Positions 9,232-17,613 of a stretch of 64,000 bases of DNA are shown here, piece by piece; position 1 is the first letter of the stretch; each line of letters opens with the position of its first letter. The DNA comes from Salinimicrobium marinum (GTDB taxonomy: Bacteria; Bacteroidota; Bacteroidia; Flavobacteriales; Flavobacteriaceae): the NCBI RefSeq assembly GCF_014651535.1, contig NZ_BMXB01000001.1, positions 619,470 to 683,469 on the forward strand. Reading direction: 5' to 3'. The position numbers and the translations under genes are program-made. The notes beneath the pieces are model-generated. The model was not told the DNA's origin and made no database searches. It worked only from the letters and a program-made list of their open reading frames with translations.

Positions 9232-9970
9232 TTTTGAAAAGGAATTTAGCAGAAAGCTCCAGGACCGGGAAATAGAACCCTCTGCACAAAGCTGGGAGAA
9301 ATTACAGGAAAAGCTTGATGCTGCTGAAGAAAGCAGAAAATCTGGATTTAATCTTAAATGGATGGGAATTGCCGCTTCCCTTGTAGGCGGGCTGCTAATT
9401 CTTGGATTGATGTTTAATGACGATAGAATTTCGCATACTCCCCAGGTAGTGGACACTCCTTCTGAAGAGGTGGAAATGGAGGGAAAAAATCAGGTTTTTG
9501 AACCGGTGGAACTGGTTACAGAAGAAGTTGCGGAACCGATAGAAGAAAAACCTGCTGAAGTAGTGAAAAAAGCGATCAAAGAAAAAACATCTTTGCCTGA
9601 AGTAACCGCTGTAACTGCTGTGGAAGCTTCAGAAGAAAGTAAACAAAAGGAACAACTTGTAGATGATTCCGGCCTTCAGATAGCAGATGAAAAAATCGCC
9701 GGGAAGCTGGAACAGGTAGTTTCAGAAATTTCTTCAGAAGAAAACAGGAACGGAGAGATCACAGATGCCGAAATTGAAGAGCTGCTACGAAATGCCGCAG
9801 CCGAGATTAGTTTGCAAAAATCTCTTGCCAATACCGAAAATATTGATCCCGGTTCCCTTTTGTGGGAGGTTGAAATGGAACTGGAAAGAAGTTTTAGGGA
9901 GAAGGTTTTTGATGTACTCAAAGAAAGTTATTTAAAGACCAAAACCGCTGTTGCCAACCGTAGCTTTTAA
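9218..9970 (+). CDS. Single-pass membrane protein, probable anti-sigma partner
   Basis: 250 residues with no confident family match by eye. The N-terminal 45 residues are cytoplasmic in character (FEKEFSRKLQDREIEPSAQSWEKLQEKL), a motif common in proteins encoded after flavobacterial ECF sigma genes. One membrane segment follows (about 48-67, GIAASLVGGLLILGLMF), then a long acidic Glu/Val-rich periplasmic region. The start lies inside the sigma-factor gene, implying coupled translation. The anti-sigma role is inferred from this position and topology; no zinc-binding ZAS motif is visible. Confidence 0.6.
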   Translation: MARHNFEKEFSRKLQDREIEPSAQSWEKLQEKLDAAEESRKSGFNLKWMGIAASLVGGLLILGLMFNDDRISHTPQVVDTPSEEVEMEGKNQVFEPVELVTEEVAEPIEEKPAEVVKKAIKEKTSLPEVTAVTAVEASEESKQKEQLVDDSGLQIADEKIAGKLEQVVSEISSEENRNGEITDAEIEELLRNAAAEISLQKSLANTENIDPGSLLWEVEMELERSFREKVFDVLKESYLKTKTAVANRSF

Positions 9971-10117
9971 AAAAAACATCAAAGAGGCATTTTTTAATAA
10001 TCAATTTATCACACGCCTTTACCTGAAGGCCTTACAAAATTTCATCAATCAAAATCCGGGGAATAAGCCTCTCTGAAAAGGGAGGCAAAAAACCGGGAAA
10101 CTAAAAATCAAACTATT

Positions 10118-11143
10118 ATGAAAACTATTACCATTTTATTGACATTAATGTTCCTGAACCTTGCACTGCCTGCCGTCCAGGCGCAGGAAGAAACTGTTTG
10201 GGACAAAATTGAACGCCTGGAACAGGAAAGAGAACAAATTAAGACCGAAGAAAAAGCTTCTTTAAAGAAAAAAGTAGAAAGGATCAACCAGCGCAGGGAA
10301 AACGGAGAGCTTTCCAGGGAGGAAGCAAGAAACCTGAAAGAAGAAGCGGCTAAAGAACATGCCATGAACATAGAAAACAGGGTGGCGATCATTGATAATA
10401 AAATTGCGCTGCTTTCAAGGGGAGATGACGAGGACGGATTTGATGACGAGGACGATGAGGATAGTTTCTGGAGCTGGGAATTTGATTCCGATAAAAGAAA
10501 ATATAACCGCACTACCACTCATCTTGTTTTGGCTGCCGGGTTTAATAATGCTTTGCAGGAAGGACAATCCATCAACGATTCTGATTTTGAGATTGCGGGA
10601 AGCCGTTTCTTTGAAATAGGGATAGACTGGAAAACCCGGGTTTTTGAAAACTCCAACTGGCTTCGGTTTAGATACGGATTTTCATTTCAGTTCAACGGAT
10701 TAAAACCTACAGATAACCGATACTTCGTCGAAGATGAAAATCTTACGCAACTTGTAGAACACCCTATGGATCTGGATAAATCGAAATTCAGGATGGATAA
10801 CCTGGTGATTCCGGTGCATTTTGAATTTGGACCTTCGGTAAGGCAGGAAACAGATTCTGATGTGTATTTTTCTGATTATAAAAAGTTCAAGGTTGGACTT
10901 GGGGGATACGCCGGATTGAATATTGGGGAACGCCAAAAACTGAAATATTCAAGAGACGGGGACAATGTGAAGGAAAAGAATAAAAATGATTTCAACACCA
11001 ATGATTTCGTGTATGGACTCAGTGCCTATGTAGGTTGGAGTGGTACTTATCTTTATGCAAAATATGATTTGAACCCCATTTTTGATGATCCTAACGTCGA
11101 GCTGAATAATGTATCTGTAGGCTTACGACTTGATTTGAATTAA
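10118..11143 (+). CDS. Outer-membrane beta-barrel protein with N-terminal coiled coil
   Basis: 341 residues. A signal peptide (MKTITILLTLMFLNLALPAVQAQ) is followed by a highly charged coiled-coil region (about 25-95), a very acidic Asp/Glu stretch (about 103-117), then about 220 residues of alternating hydrophobic/polar strands ending in GLRLDLN, as in porin-like barrels of the PorT/OMP_b-brl type. Its function is not known. It lies 147 bases after the sigma/anti-sigma pair on the same strand and before a very strong terminator, so it may belong to the same regulatory unit. Confidence 0.6.
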   Translation: MKTITILLTLMFLNLALPAVQAQEETVWDKIERLEQEREQIKTEEKASLKKKVERINQRRENGELSREEARNLKEEAAKEHAMNIENRVAIIDNKIALLSRGDDEDGFDDEDDEDSFWSWEFDSDKRKYNRTTTHLVLAAGFNNALQEGQSINDSDFEIAGSRFFEIGIDWKTRVFENSNWLRFRYGFSFQFNGLKPTDNRYFVEDENLTQLVEHPMDLDKSKFRMDNLVIPVHFEFGPSVRQETDSDVYFSDYKKFKVGLGGYAGLNIGERQKLKYSRDGDNVKEKNKNDFNTNDFVYGLSAYVGWSGTYLYAKYDLNPIFDDPNVELNNVSVGLRLDLN

Positions 11144-11185
11144 GAAAACAGACAGGCTCAGGCTTATAATTATTTGTGAGCCACA

Positions 11186-11231
11186 AAAAAAAGAGATGAG
11201 AGGAAAGAGTTATCCTCTCATCTCTTTTTTT
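11186..11231 (+). terminator. Very strong rho-independent terminator (19-bp perfect stem)
   Basis: Positions 11186-11204 and 11213-11231 (TCCTCTCATCTCTTTTTTT) are exact reverse complements around an 8-base loop. The poly-A and poly-T ends let it act on both strands, but the neighbouring genes use it only to end the outer-membrane-protein transcript. Confidence 0.95.
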
Positions 11232-11232
11232 G

Positions 11233-11240
11233 TACATTTG
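11233..11240 (+). promoter_or_regulatory. Putative dnaG promoter, Bacteroidota -7 element
   Basis: TACATTTG matches the TAnnTTTG consensus exactly. It starts two bases after the terminator and 41 bases before the dnaG start. No clear -33 TTTG is seen because that position falls in the terminator hairpin. Confidence 0.5.
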
Positions 11241-11273
11241 ATCCCATTTTCAGAATCAAAATTCCGCTAAAGA

Positions 11274-13226
11274 TTGATCTCAAAAAGTACCATCGACAAA
11301 GTATTCGAAACCGCCCGGGTAGAGGAGGTGTTGGGGGATTTTGTTCAGTTGAAAAAGTCGGGTAGCAACTTCAAAGGGCTTAGTCCGTTTAGTGATGAAC
11401 GTACGCCATCTTTCATGGTATCTCCGGTAAAACAAATTTGGAAAGATTTCTCGAGTGGCAAGGGTGGAAACGTAGTTGCTTTCCTCATGGAGCATGAGCA
11501 TTTCACCTATCCCGAAGCCATAAAATACCTTGCAAAGAAGTACAATATTGAAGTTGAGGAAACAGAGCAGAGTGATGAGCAGAAGCAGGAGGCCGATGAG
11601 CGCGAAAGTATGTACCTGGTTTCTGAATTTGCCAGCGAATATTTTCAAAAAGTTTTACTGAATACTGAGAGAGGAAAAGCCATTGGGCTCAGTTATTTTA
11701 AAGAAAGAGGGTTTACAGAAGAAACCATCAAAAAATTTAATCTCGGTTATTCACCCGATGAGTGGAGTGCTTTCACGACCGAAGCCATCAAAAAAGGCTA
11801 TCAACTGGAATATCTGGAAAAAACGGGACTCAGCATTGTAAAAGAGGAAAAACAATTCGACCGGTTCAGAGGTCGGGTGATGTTTCCAATCCAATCCATG
11901 TCAGGAAGGGTTTTGGGTTTTGGTGGACGTATTCTGGGGAATGACAAGAAAGCTGCAAAATATCTCAACAGTCCCGAGAGCGAGATCTACCATAAAAGCA
12001 AGGTGCTGTACGGGATCTACCATGCCAAACAGGCTATTGCAAAAGAGGATAACTGTTACCTCGTAGAAGGATATACAGATGTCATCCAGTTCAATCAAAC
12101 CGGAATTGAGAATGTGGTTTCGTCTTCCGGAACTGCTTTGAGTCCGGAACAGATTCGGCTTATCAACCGGCTCACTAAAAACATTACGGTGCTTTTTGAC
12201 AGTGATGCCGCCGGAATAAGAGCTTCTTTGCGTGGGATTGACCTTATCCTTGAGCAGGGAATGAATGTAAAGGTCTGCACTTTTCCGGAAGGAGAAGATC
12301 CCGACAGCTATGCTAAAAAACATAGTGAGGAGGAATTAAAGCTTTATTTAATAGATAATTCTAAAGATTTTATCAATTATAAGGCTTCGCTTCTTATGGA
12401 GGAAGCAAAGAATGATCCCGTTAAAAAGGCTTCTTTGATTAGGGATATGGTTACCAGTATTTCAAAGATCCCCGATTCCATTCAGCAGGAGATTTATGTT
12501 CAGGAAACTTCCAGGATCATGGATATTTCTGAAGAAGTCATTTTCACCACTCTGGCACAGCTGTGGGCAAGAGATCAAAAACCGGCAGAAAAAAAGAAGG
12601 AATCTTCCTTTAAGGTAGTTCGGGATGAACCTGTTACCCGGCGTAAAGTTGATGAGCTATATGAGCTCGAAAGAACCATCATTGGGTTACTGCTGCTATA
12701 CGGAACAATAGAAGAGGAATTTGAAGATCTTGTGTTGAAGGAGAATGAAAAGGGGGAACTGGTACTGGAACCTGAAGTTCAGAAATCAAAAGTATTTGAA
12801 AAGGTGTTCCTGGATCTCCAGGAGGATGAAGTTGCCTTTGCAAATGAGCTGTTTCAGAAAATTTATCAGCAGGTGATCACTAAATTAAATGAAGGGGAAA
12901 ATTTTGCCATTGAAAATCTCCTGAACGATATGCCGCCCGAGAATGCTTCCGAAGTAACCAGTATTTTAATGGAGGAGGAGCAATATGTGTTGCACGACTG
13001 GGAGCGAATGGAAATATTTGTTACAAGTAAAAAGAAAAGGGTGGGAAGACTGGTAAATGAAACAATTTTATCCCTTCGCCGCTATTTGGTCTCTCAAAAA
13101 ATAGATGAGCTGAATAAGGAAATAAAAGAAGCTTCTGCTGAAAGATCGGCCGATCTTTTGCAGGATATCATGGATTATCTGTCTCTTAAAAAAGTTCTTT
13201 CCAACAAACTTAACCGGGTCATGTAG
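11274..13226 (+). CDS. dnaG: DNA primase DnaG, zinc-ribbon ligands missing
   Basis: 650 residues with a TTG start; MISKSTIDKVFETARVEEVL is the usual N-terminus. It synthesises RNA primers at the replication fork. The CHC2 zinc-ribbon domain (about 1-100), the TOPRIM core (about 160-350, with CYLVEGYTDVI, SSSGTAL and VLFDSDAAG carrying the catalytic Glu and Asp residues) and the C-terminal helicase-binding region are present. All four zinc ligands are replaced: the usual CPFH and CFGCG motifs read SPFS (Ser37, Ser40) and DFSSG (Asp58, Ser61). The rest of the fold motif (ERTPSFMVSP, GKGGN) is kept. Its 3' end overlaps the convergent regulator gene by 8 bases. Confidence 0.95.
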   Translation: MISKSTIDKVFETARVEEVLGDFVQLKKSGSNFKGLSPFSDERTPSFMVSPVKQIWKDFSSGKGGNVVAFLMEHEHFTYPEAIKYLAKKYNIEVEETEQSDEQKQEADERESMYLVSEFASEYFQKVLLNTERGKAIGLSYFKERGFTEETIKKFNLGYSPDEWSAFTTEAIKKGYQLEYLEKTGLSIVKEEKQFDRFRGRVMFPIQSMSGRVLGFGGRILGNDKKAAKYLNSPESEIYHKSKVLYGIYHAKQAIAKEDNCYLVEGYTDVIQFNQTGIENVVSSSGTALSPEQIRLINRLTKNITVLFDSDAAGIRASLRGIDLILEQGMNVKVCTFPEGEDPDSYAKKHSEEELKLYLIDNSKDFINYKASLLMEEAKNDPVKKASLIRDMVTSISKIPDSIQQEIYVQETSRIMDISEEVIFTTLAQLWARDQKPAEKKKESSFKVVRDEPVTRRKVDELYELERTIIGLLLLYGTIEEEFEDLVLKENEKGELVLEPEVQKSKVFEKVFLDLQEDEVAFANELFQKIYQQVITKLNEGENFAIENLLNDMPPENASEVTSILMEEEQYVLHDWERMEIFVTSKKKRVGRLVNETILSLRRYLVSQKIDELNKEIKEASAERSADLLQDIMDYLSLKKVLSNKLNRVM

Positions 13227-13857
13227 TTTTTAACTGCAGTAATCTTGACTGATTGATAAGATCTGCAAGGTTATCCACTCTCAGTTTTTTAAGCAACCTG
13301 GTTTTATAGGTGCTTACCGTTTTTTCATTAATGTGCAGCGCTTCTGCAATATCCTTGTTTCTTTTACCGGTTGAAAGCAGGTTTAAAACCTCAATTTCAC
13401 GGGTGGAAAGCTTTTTGTAACGGGAGATCAGATTGTTGGACCGAATGGTGCCGGAGTTTAACCTCTCGCTAATTTCTTTGTTAAGATAAATCCCTCCACG
13501 CGCTACTTGGTGGATTGCTTCCTTTAAAACTTCTGTAGACGCAGTTTTAGAAAGGTACGCTGCCGCACCGGCTTTAATCGCATTTAAGGCATACATTTCT
13601 TCGGGATGACAACTCAGGATAAGGATCTTGGTTCCCGGATGTTCGCTTTTTATAGTTCTTAAGGCGGTGATGCCGTTAATTTCTGGAAGGTCTATTTCCA
13701 TTACTAATACATCGGGAATTCTATTTCGAAGGAACCGGAATAGATCCTTCCCATTTGTCACCTTTCCTATAACTTCGTAGATCCCCTCCCGTTCCAGCAA
13801 TGCTGAAATCCCCATTCGGGTAATTGGATGGTGGTCTGCAATGAGAATTGAATTCAT
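13219..13857 (-). CDS. NarL/LuxR-type response regulator with Glu in place of the phospho-acceptor Asp
   Basis: 212 residues: an N-terminal receiver domain (about 1-120) and a C-terminal GerE/LuxR helix-turn-helix (about 148-205, LSTREIEVLNLLSTGKRNKDIAEALHINEKTVSTYKTRLLKKL). In the receiver, the usual DD pair reads DH (Asp8-His9), and the phosphorylation-site motif reads VMEIDLP, so residue 54 is Glu; Lys of the LSK motif is kept. Such receivers may work without phosphorylation. No histidine kinase gene is adjacent. A nested inverted repeat lies about 35-73 bases upstream of the start. Confidence 0.88.
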   Translation of the reverse strand: MNSILIADHHPITRMGISALLEREGIYEVIGKVTNGKDLFRFLRNRIPDVLVMEIDLPEINGITALRTIKSEHPGTKILILSCHPEEMYALNAIKAGAAAYLSKTASTEVLKEAIHQVARGGIYLNKEISERLNSGTIRSNNLISRYKKLSTREIEVLNLLSTGKRNKDIAEALHINEKTVSTYKTRLLKKLRVDNLADLINQSRLLQLKTT

Positions 13858-13891
13858 CGGATTTTTGTTTAAAATATGGATATTGAGTGAT

Positions 13892-13930
13892 TGATGTCAG
13901 TTGTCTGAAAATAAGACATTTATAACATCA
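13892..13930. repeat. Nested inverted repeat upstream of the NarL-type regulator
   Basis: TGATGT (13892-13897) pairs with ACATCA (13925-13930), and inside it TGTCT (13902-13906) pairs with AGACA (13914-13918). It has no T tail in either direction, so an operator (possibly autoregulatory) is more likely than a terminator. Confidence 0.35.
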
Positions 13931-13999
13931 AGTATCGGGGGAGTTAAGGAAAGGTACTCCATATTTTAAATAATCCAGAAACTTTTCGACGAAGGGCAG

Positions 14000-14788
14000 C
14001 TATTTCAGATGAACGGGAATTTCACACACAGGGATCGGAACCATTTTATGTTTATTGGCATTGTGCCTTGATTTGTAGATTTTAAATACTTCTTTTTGTC
14101 TTCCGGAGAAATCTTCGGCAGATTTTCCTTCTTCCTCTTTTATCATTGCCCATTCGAGTTCATCATAGGTAGCACCTATTTGTTCCTCGTCACTGCGGCT
14201 GTCACCAAAGAGTCCGTCTGTGGGTGCTGCGTTTATAATTTCATCGGCAACATCAAGATGCCTGGCAAGTTCATAGACCTCACTCTTCATAAGATCGGCG
14301 ATAGGACTCAGATCGACTCCGCCGTCACCATATTTAGTGAAAAATCCTACACCAAAATCTTCTACTTTGTTCCCGGTTCCTGCCACCAGGTAACCATGAA
14401 GTCCGGCGAAATAATATAAGGTGGTCATTCTTAAACGTGCCCTGGTATTGGCAAGGCTAAGGTCCAGTGCAGGATTCACCTCAACGTGTGGCACAGCGCC
14501 TTTAAACTGTTCGAAAACCTGTGTAAGGTCTACGCGTATATCTGTGACATTGGCAAACTTCTTCTTTAAGTTTAGAATGTGATTTTCGGCTCTTGTTACC
14601 TGACTGGGATGCTGGTGAATGGGCATTTCGACGCATAGGGTACGGAGGCCTGTTTTGGCACAAAGGGCAGAAACCACGGCCGAATCTATACCGCCACTAA
14701 TACCCAATACAAAACCGTTCATTTTCGAATTCGTCGCGTAATCTTTTAACCAGTTTACAATATGATCAATCACTTTTTCGCTTTCCAT
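14000..14788 (-). CDS. nadE: Ammonia-dependent NAD synthetase
   Basis: 262 residues, the length of the stand-alone NadE without a glutaminase domain. It makes NAD from nicotinic acid adenine dinucleotide using ATP and ammonia. The ATP-pyrophosphatase P-loop SGGIDS (31-36), the NTRARLRM segment, GTGNKVEDFGVGFFTKYGDGG and the C-terminal KHK motif are present. It is divergent from gldB, an arrangement known from other flavobacteria. A TATTTTTG (- strand, 14829-14836) 41 bases upstream of the start is a candidate -7 element. Confidence 0.95.
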   Translation of the reverse strand: MESEKVIDHIVNWLKDYATNSKMNGFVLGISGGIDSAVVSALCAKTGLRTLCVEMPIHQHPSQVTRAENHILNLKKKFANVTDIRVDLTQVFEQFKGAVPHVEVNPALDLSLANTRARLRMTTLYYFAGLHGYLVAGTGNKVEDFGVGFFTKYGDGGVDLSPIADLMKSEVYELARHLDVADEIINAAPTDGLFGDSRSDEEQIGATYDELEWAMIKEEEGKSAEDFSGRQKEVFKIYKSRHNANKHKMVPIPVCEIPVHLK

Positions 14789-14792
14789 ATAA

Positions 14793-14824
14793 TTGGGCTT
14801 TTAGAGAAGTAAACAATATCTTTG
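14793..14824 (+). promoter_or_regulatory. Putative gldB promoter
   Basis: TTG (14793-14795) and TATCTTTG (14817-14824, exact TAnnTTTG) are 21 bases apart, the Bacteroidota housekeeping-promoter layout. The predicted transcript start is about 60 bases before gldB. It overlaps the region where the divergent nadE promoter should lie. Confidence 0.6.
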
Positions 14825-14893
14825 CAAACAAAAATAACTTAATGCTTACTATTTTATAAAAGTATTAAAGTTAAAGCCTTCTTAATTCTCGCT

Positions 14894-15853
14894 ATGATTA
14901 GAAGATTAACCTGCTTATTATTATTGTTTCTTACACTTTCATGTGCCGAAGAAGATCAACGGGAGCAGGAAATTGCCGGGATTCCTGTGGAGGTAGAAAT
15001 CACCAGGTTTGACCGTGAATTTGCAGAAGCTTCGGCTTCAGATCTTCCGGAGTTAAAGGAGGAGTATCCCTATTTATTTCCGGCGCAGTTTCCAGATGAA
15101 GTGTGGATAGATAAGATGAATGATACCATCCAGTTGGAGATCAACCGTGAAGTGGCAAAAGCATATCCCAATTTTTCTGAAACAAAGGATGATCTGCATT
15201 CCTTTTTTCAGCATGTGAAATATTATTTTCCCGATACCAAGGTTCCTGAGGTCATTACGCTTACTTCAGATGTAGATTATCGCAACAAAGTTATTTGGGA
15301 GCAAGACCTATTACTAATTTCCCTTGATACGTATCTTGGGCAGGATCACCATTTTTACAATGGAATTCAGGAGTACATAAAAAAGAATTTTAAGCAGGAA
15401 CAAATAGTTTCTGATGTAGCAGATGTTTTCGCTGAAAATGTGGTAGAGCGTCCCTCTTCAAGAACTTTTCTGGCGCATATGATCTACTACGGAAAGATCC
15501 TTTACCTCAATGACCTTTTGATCCCTTTTAAAACTGATGCTCAAAAAATAGGATACTCTCCGGAAGAGCTGGAATGGGCTGGAGCCAACGAGGAACAAAT
15601 GTGGAGGTATTTTGTTGATAAGGAATTACTCTATAACACCAGTTCAGATTTGCAGAGCAGGTTTTTATTTCCGGCGCCGTTTTCCAAGTTTTATCTGGAA
15701 CTGGATGCCGAATCACCTGCGAAAGTAGGGCAATTTATAGGTTGGCAGATTGTGAGACAGTATATGGACAGAAATGAGGTTTCTGTGCAGGAATTTCTGG
15801 GAAAAGATGCAGAAACAATTTTTAATAAATCGAATTATAAACCAAATAAATAA
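14894..15853 (+). CDS. gldB: Gliding motility lipoprotein GldB
   Basis: 319 residues. A lipoprotein signal ends at the lipobox LTLSC (Cys19), so the mature protein is membrane-anchored. The sequence (IPVEVEITRFDREF, FPDTKVPEVITLTSDVDYRNKV, FLAHMIYYGKILYLNDLLIP, GQFIGWQIVRQYM) fits GldB, a flavobacterial protein required for gliding over surfaces and associated with the GldKLMN/type IX machinery. Its stop overlaps the gldC start by one base (TAATG). The nadE-gldB-gldC neighbourhood supports the call. Confidence 0.93.
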   Translation: MIRRLTCLLLLFLTLSCAEEDQREQEIAGIPVEVEITRFDREFAEASASDLPELKEEYPYLFPAQFPDEVWIDKMNDTIQLEINREVAKAYPNFSETKDDLHSFFQHVKYYFPDTKVPEVITLTSDVDYRNKVIWEQDLLLISLDTYLGQDHHFYNGIQEYIKKNFKQEQIVSDVADVFAENVVERPSSRTFLAHMIYYGKILYLNDLLIPFKTDAQKIGYSPEELEWAGANEEQMWRYFVDKELLYNTSSDLQSRFLFPAPFSKFYLELDAESPAKVGQFIGWQIVRQYMDRNEVSVQEFLGKDAETIFNKSNYKPNK

Positions 15854-16191
15854 TGGCTGAATTTAGAAAATCAAATATCAATATTAACGTAACTCTTGAT
15901 GAAAACCGTGTGCCGGAAGAACTTCACTGGAGTGCAGAAGATGGAGGGGTGGAAAATGAAGAGGCGAAAGCCATGTTGTTGTCCATGTGGGATCCAAAAC
16001 AAAAGGAAACTCTGCGAATAGATCTTTGGACAAAAGATATGCCCCTGGACGACATGAAAGTCTTCTTTCATCAAACTCTTGTGGCTATGAGTGATACTTT
16101 TTACCGTGCTACCCAGGATGATAAAATGCGGGATACCATGAAAGATTTCACCGATTATTTTGCAGACAAACTAGATTTAAAGAAGAAATAG
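15853..16191 (+). CDS. gldC: Gliding motility protein GldC
   Basis: 112 residues, cytoplasmic, no leader. KSNINI, VPEELHWSAEDGG and DLWTKDMPLDDMKVFFHQTL are typical of GldC, a small protein encoded with GldB and needed for full gliding in Flavobacterium. Its biochemical role is not known. The start overlaps the gldB stop, so the two are translationally coupled. Confidence 0.93.
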   Translation: MAEFRKSNININVTLDENRVPEELHWSAEDGGVENEEAKAMLLSMWDPKQKETLRIDLWTKDMPLDDMKVFFHQTLVAMSDTFYRATQDDKMRDTMKDFTDYFADKLDLKKK

Positions 16192-16194
16192 TGA

Positions 16195-16884
16195 TCAAGG
16201 GGCTTCTTCGGAAAAGAAGAGGCTCCAGTTTTCGCTGCTTAGAAGTTGCGTCATCATTTCAGGGCTATGCTCTCCATTTCTGATAAGAGCCTGTCCGTTT
16301 GGTTTAACAAGAGCATAAGATCCACACATTGCCGGATTTCTAAAAAGGTTTTTCCTTAAAAACTGGTCGGAATCTGAATAAAAATATTCTTTTTGAGATT
16401 CAGGATTATTGGCAAGACTAATTCCCTCTTCATAGAAACTAAGGACCACCACATTATCAAAGTTTGCTTCAATTGACTTTTTTTGAAGATTTAAAAATCT
16501 TTTACGTTGTTTGATGGTGTATTTATTCCAGATGTTAGGAGTTAGGGAAGAGCAAAGATCATCTAGGTAATTGTATTCTATTAGAAATATCGTGTTCTTA
16601 TTGAAATGATTTCCAGTAATATTCTCTAGTTTTCTTAGAATCGAATCATGAGGTAATACATAGCGCTCATACAATGGAGCCGATAACCGGGAATATCTTA
16701 TTTTATTTTCAATATAATCCCAGCGTGCTAATCCATCATCTTCGTTGATCCATTTGTGATCAAATTCTTTTCCTGTAACTACTGTTCCTTTTTCATCTAA
16801 AAAGATTCTTTCGTGGGAAACATTCTTACTTGTAGAGCAGGAAACTATTAAAAAGAAGATCAATAAGGTTCGAAAAACTTTCAT
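16195..16884 (-). CDS. Hypothetical lipoprotein
   Basis: 229 residues; no family recognised. A lipobox (FFLIVSC, Cys16) gives a clear lipoprotein leader. The rest is soluble with several aromatic and charged stretches, a central hydrophobic strand pair (NTIFLIEYNYLDDL and NVVVLSFYEEG) and a Cys in NPAMCGSYALVKPNGQALI, a segment that resembles a thioredoxin-like sheet only faintly. It converges on gldC with 3 bases between stops. Codon use looks slightly more AT-rich than its neighbours. Confidence 0.6.
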   Translation of the reverse strand: MKVFRTLLIFFLIVSCSTSKNVSHERIFLDEKGTVVTGKEFDHKWINEDDGLARWDYIENKIRYSRLSAPLYERYVLPHDSILRKLENITGNHFNKNTIFLIEYNYLDDLCSSLTPNIWNKYTIKQRKRFLNLQKKSIEANFDNVVVLSFYEEGISLANNPESQKEYFYSDSDQFLRKNLFRNPAMCGSYALVKPNGQALIRNGEHSPEMMTQLLSSENWSLFFSEEAP

Positions 16885-16997
16885 GATGATTTGGTAAAGA
16901 TAGAATAAATGATTTTCAGGGGGTTATGAAATTTATCGGGGCGATTACTCCGGAGCTTCAGTAATGAAAAAATCAATAAAATATCAATCGACAGTTC

Positions 16998-17603
16998 CTA
17001 CTGCGGCAAAAACTGTTCGTTGAGGCTGTCAATGTAATCCAGCACGCTTTCACGACCCATACCGGTAGTGGAGCTGGTCACAAAATACGGGGGCATTTCT
17101 GTCCATGTCTGCAGCATTTCGGCTTTGTAGGATTCAATGTTTCTTTCAAGAGCCTTTGGCTTCAGCTTATCGGTTTTTGTAAAGATGATACAAAAAGGTA
17201 CTCCGTGTTCTCCCAGCCATTGCATGAATTCCATATCGATGGTTTGAGGTTTATGCCGGCTGTCAATAAGTACAAACGCGCACAGCATTTGTTCCCTTTT
17301 TTCAAAATAAGCGGTAATGAATCTCTGAAAAGTCTTTTTAGCCGATTTGGATACTTTTGCATAGCCGTAACCCGGAAGATCTACCAGGTGCCAGCTTTCG
17401 TTGATGAGAAAGTGATTGATCAACTGCGTTTTTCCAGGTCTTCCCGAAGTTTTTGCCAGGCTCTTTCGCTCGGTAAGCATATTGATAAGAGAAGATTTAC
17501 CAACATTACTTCGGCCAATAAAAGCGTATTCCGGCAGTTTGCTGTCAGGACATTTTGAAACTTCACTGTTACTGATAACAAATTCAGCCGATTTGATCTT
17601 CAT
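16998..17603 (-). CDS. engB: Ribosome-biogenesis GTPase EngB (YihA/YsxC)
   Basis: 201 residues, the usual family length. The GTPase motifs are in order: G1 GRSNVGKSS (30-38), G2 region SGRPGKTQ, G3 [13 protein letters not shown]4 FTKTDKL and G5 TSS. EngB is needed for assembly of the large ribosomal subunit and acts in the cytoplasm. It lies 10 bases after the hydrolase gene on the same strand, so the two are probably cotranscribed. Confidence 0.95.
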   Translation of the reverse strand: MKIKSAEFVISNSEVSKCPDSKLPEYAFIGRSNVGKSSLINMLTERKSLAKTSGRPGKTQLINHFLINESWHLVDLPGYGYAKVSKSAKKTFQRFITAYFEKREQMLCAFVLIDSRHKPQTIDMEFMQWLGEHGVPFCIIFTKTDKLKPKALERNIESYKAEMLQTWTEMPPYFVTSSTTGMGRESVLDYIDSLNEQFLPQ

Positions 17604-17613
17604 GATCTAGGAA

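Noticed and set aside
10069-10089. GCCTCTC/GGGAGGC hairpin before the outer-membrane-protein gene
   Set aside because: Followed by A rather than T on the + strand, and there is no gene on the - strand for it to end; role unclear.
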